Assembly (NCBI GenBank): GCA_026196225.1
Contig: JAPHRD010000027.1
Span: 1-64,000 of the forward strand
Source: Motiliproteus sp.
Lineage (GTDB): Bacteria > Pseudomonadota > Gammaproteobacteria > Pseudomonadales > Balneatricaceae
Direction: 5' to 3'
Length of the DNA: 64,000 bases
Shown here: positions 63,708 to 64,000 of the stretch, in pieces
How the letters are laid out: each line of letters starts with the position of its first letter
Numbering within the stretch: position 1 is the first letter of the stretch
Notes under the pieces: model-generated
What the model was told of the DNA's origin: nothing
The model's input: only the letters and a program-made list of their open reading frames with translations
Database searches by the model: none
Program-made: the position numbers and the translations under genes

Positions 63708-63783
63708 TGGCGTCCCATAGGGGGTTCGAACCCCTGTTACCGCCGTGAAAGGGCGGTGTCCTAGGCCACTAGACGAATGGGAC
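63708..63783 (-). tRNA. tRNA-Glu (TTC), second copy
   Basis: The sequence is the same as the tRNA-Glu at 63494, with anticodon TTC and encoded CCA. It is the first gene of the tRNA transcript. Confidence 0.96.
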
Positions 63784-63844
63784 GTCGTAAATATCCAACG
63801 TTGGATGTCATTTTCATGAACATTCCCCAACAAAGGAGGCGCGT

Positions 63845-63873
63845 ATAATAGGGATTTATAAAAATATCGTCAA
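63845..63873 (-). promoter_or_regulatory. sigma-70 promoter of the tRNA operon
   Basis: On the minus strand TTGACG and TATTAT are 17 bp apart, followed by a GC-rich discriminator (ACGCGCC), as at stringently controlled stable-RNA promoters. Nothing else is evident from 63784 to 64000. Confidence 0.75.
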
Positions 63874-64000
63874 GCGCATAGCCGCAAAAATTGTGTTTAA
63901 ATTTTGAAGTGATGAAAAGCTGTACAACCGCAGAGCAAAAACCCTTCAAGGTTTAAGTATTTGCAGTAATCGTCGATAATAGGCAGATAATTAAAGCAAG

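Overview
The window looks like a chromosomal segment of a free-living, respiring gammaproteobacterium, probably marine or sediment. Evidence for this is the ydbH-ynbE-ydbL operon, RmuC, DsbB, QueF, a YadG/YadH transporter, a PA2817-like protein, MshQ, DNR/FNR-type control, many cyclic-di-GMP and PAS signalling proteins, and normal gammaproteobacterial tRNA-Gly/tRNA-Glu genes. I cannot name the genus from sequence alone.

Layout. 1-12 kb is mostly housekeeping: the 5' end of ftsA, a XRE-cupin regulator, cytochrome b561 with YceI, rmuC, ydbH-ynbE-ydbL, dsbB and gcvP. 12.2-39.4 kb is a respiratory region. On the minus strand, in transcription order, are (i) two small membrane proteins, a cytochrome bd-like subunit I without a Q-loop, a diheme cytochrome c, a triheme c/ethylbenzene-dehydrogenase-gamma-like fusion, and SCO1 and PCuAC copper chaperones, then (ii) two diheme cytochrome c peroxidases, a Tat-exported Rieske protein and an AioA-family molybdoenzyme. 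The second set is the signature of iodate reductase (idrABP1P2). It is followed by a DNR-like regulator. On the plus strand is a divergent operon: a HEAT/PBS-lyase-repeat protein, a cupredoxin, a 39-aa membrane protein, a universal stress protein with five PCP_red-like repeats, a NirJ/AhbD-like radical SAM enzyme that also ends in a PCP_red-like repeat, a HemY-type protoporphyrinogen oxidase, a small anchored protein, and a histidine kinase/NtrC-type regulator pair.

Three sigma-54-type promoters (idr, bd-like operon, accessory operon) lie near copies of one palindrome, TTTAACG-N3-CGTTAAA. My reading is that the NtrC-type regulator at the end of the accessory operon controls one regulon joining iodate reduction, the bd-like complex and a tetrapyrrole-handling module. 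This is the best candidate here for an undescribed system: a bd-like enzyme fed by c-type cytochromes, possibly carrying a specially made haem.

39.6-41.7 kb is a mer-like operon (merR, merT, merP, a CopZ-like Fe-S protein, a GDCCVxC protein, merF) with a textbook MerR promoter and no merA. A diverged inverted repeat next to gcvP (12.02 kb) and after merF (42.13 kb) brackets the whole accessory region. 42.3-57.5 kb holds signalling genes, MscS, a CueR-type copA, and metabolic and transporter genes. 57.5-63.2 kb is a large MshQ-like LamG adhesin, and the window closes with a duplicated tRNA-Gly/tRNA-Glu pair and its promoter.
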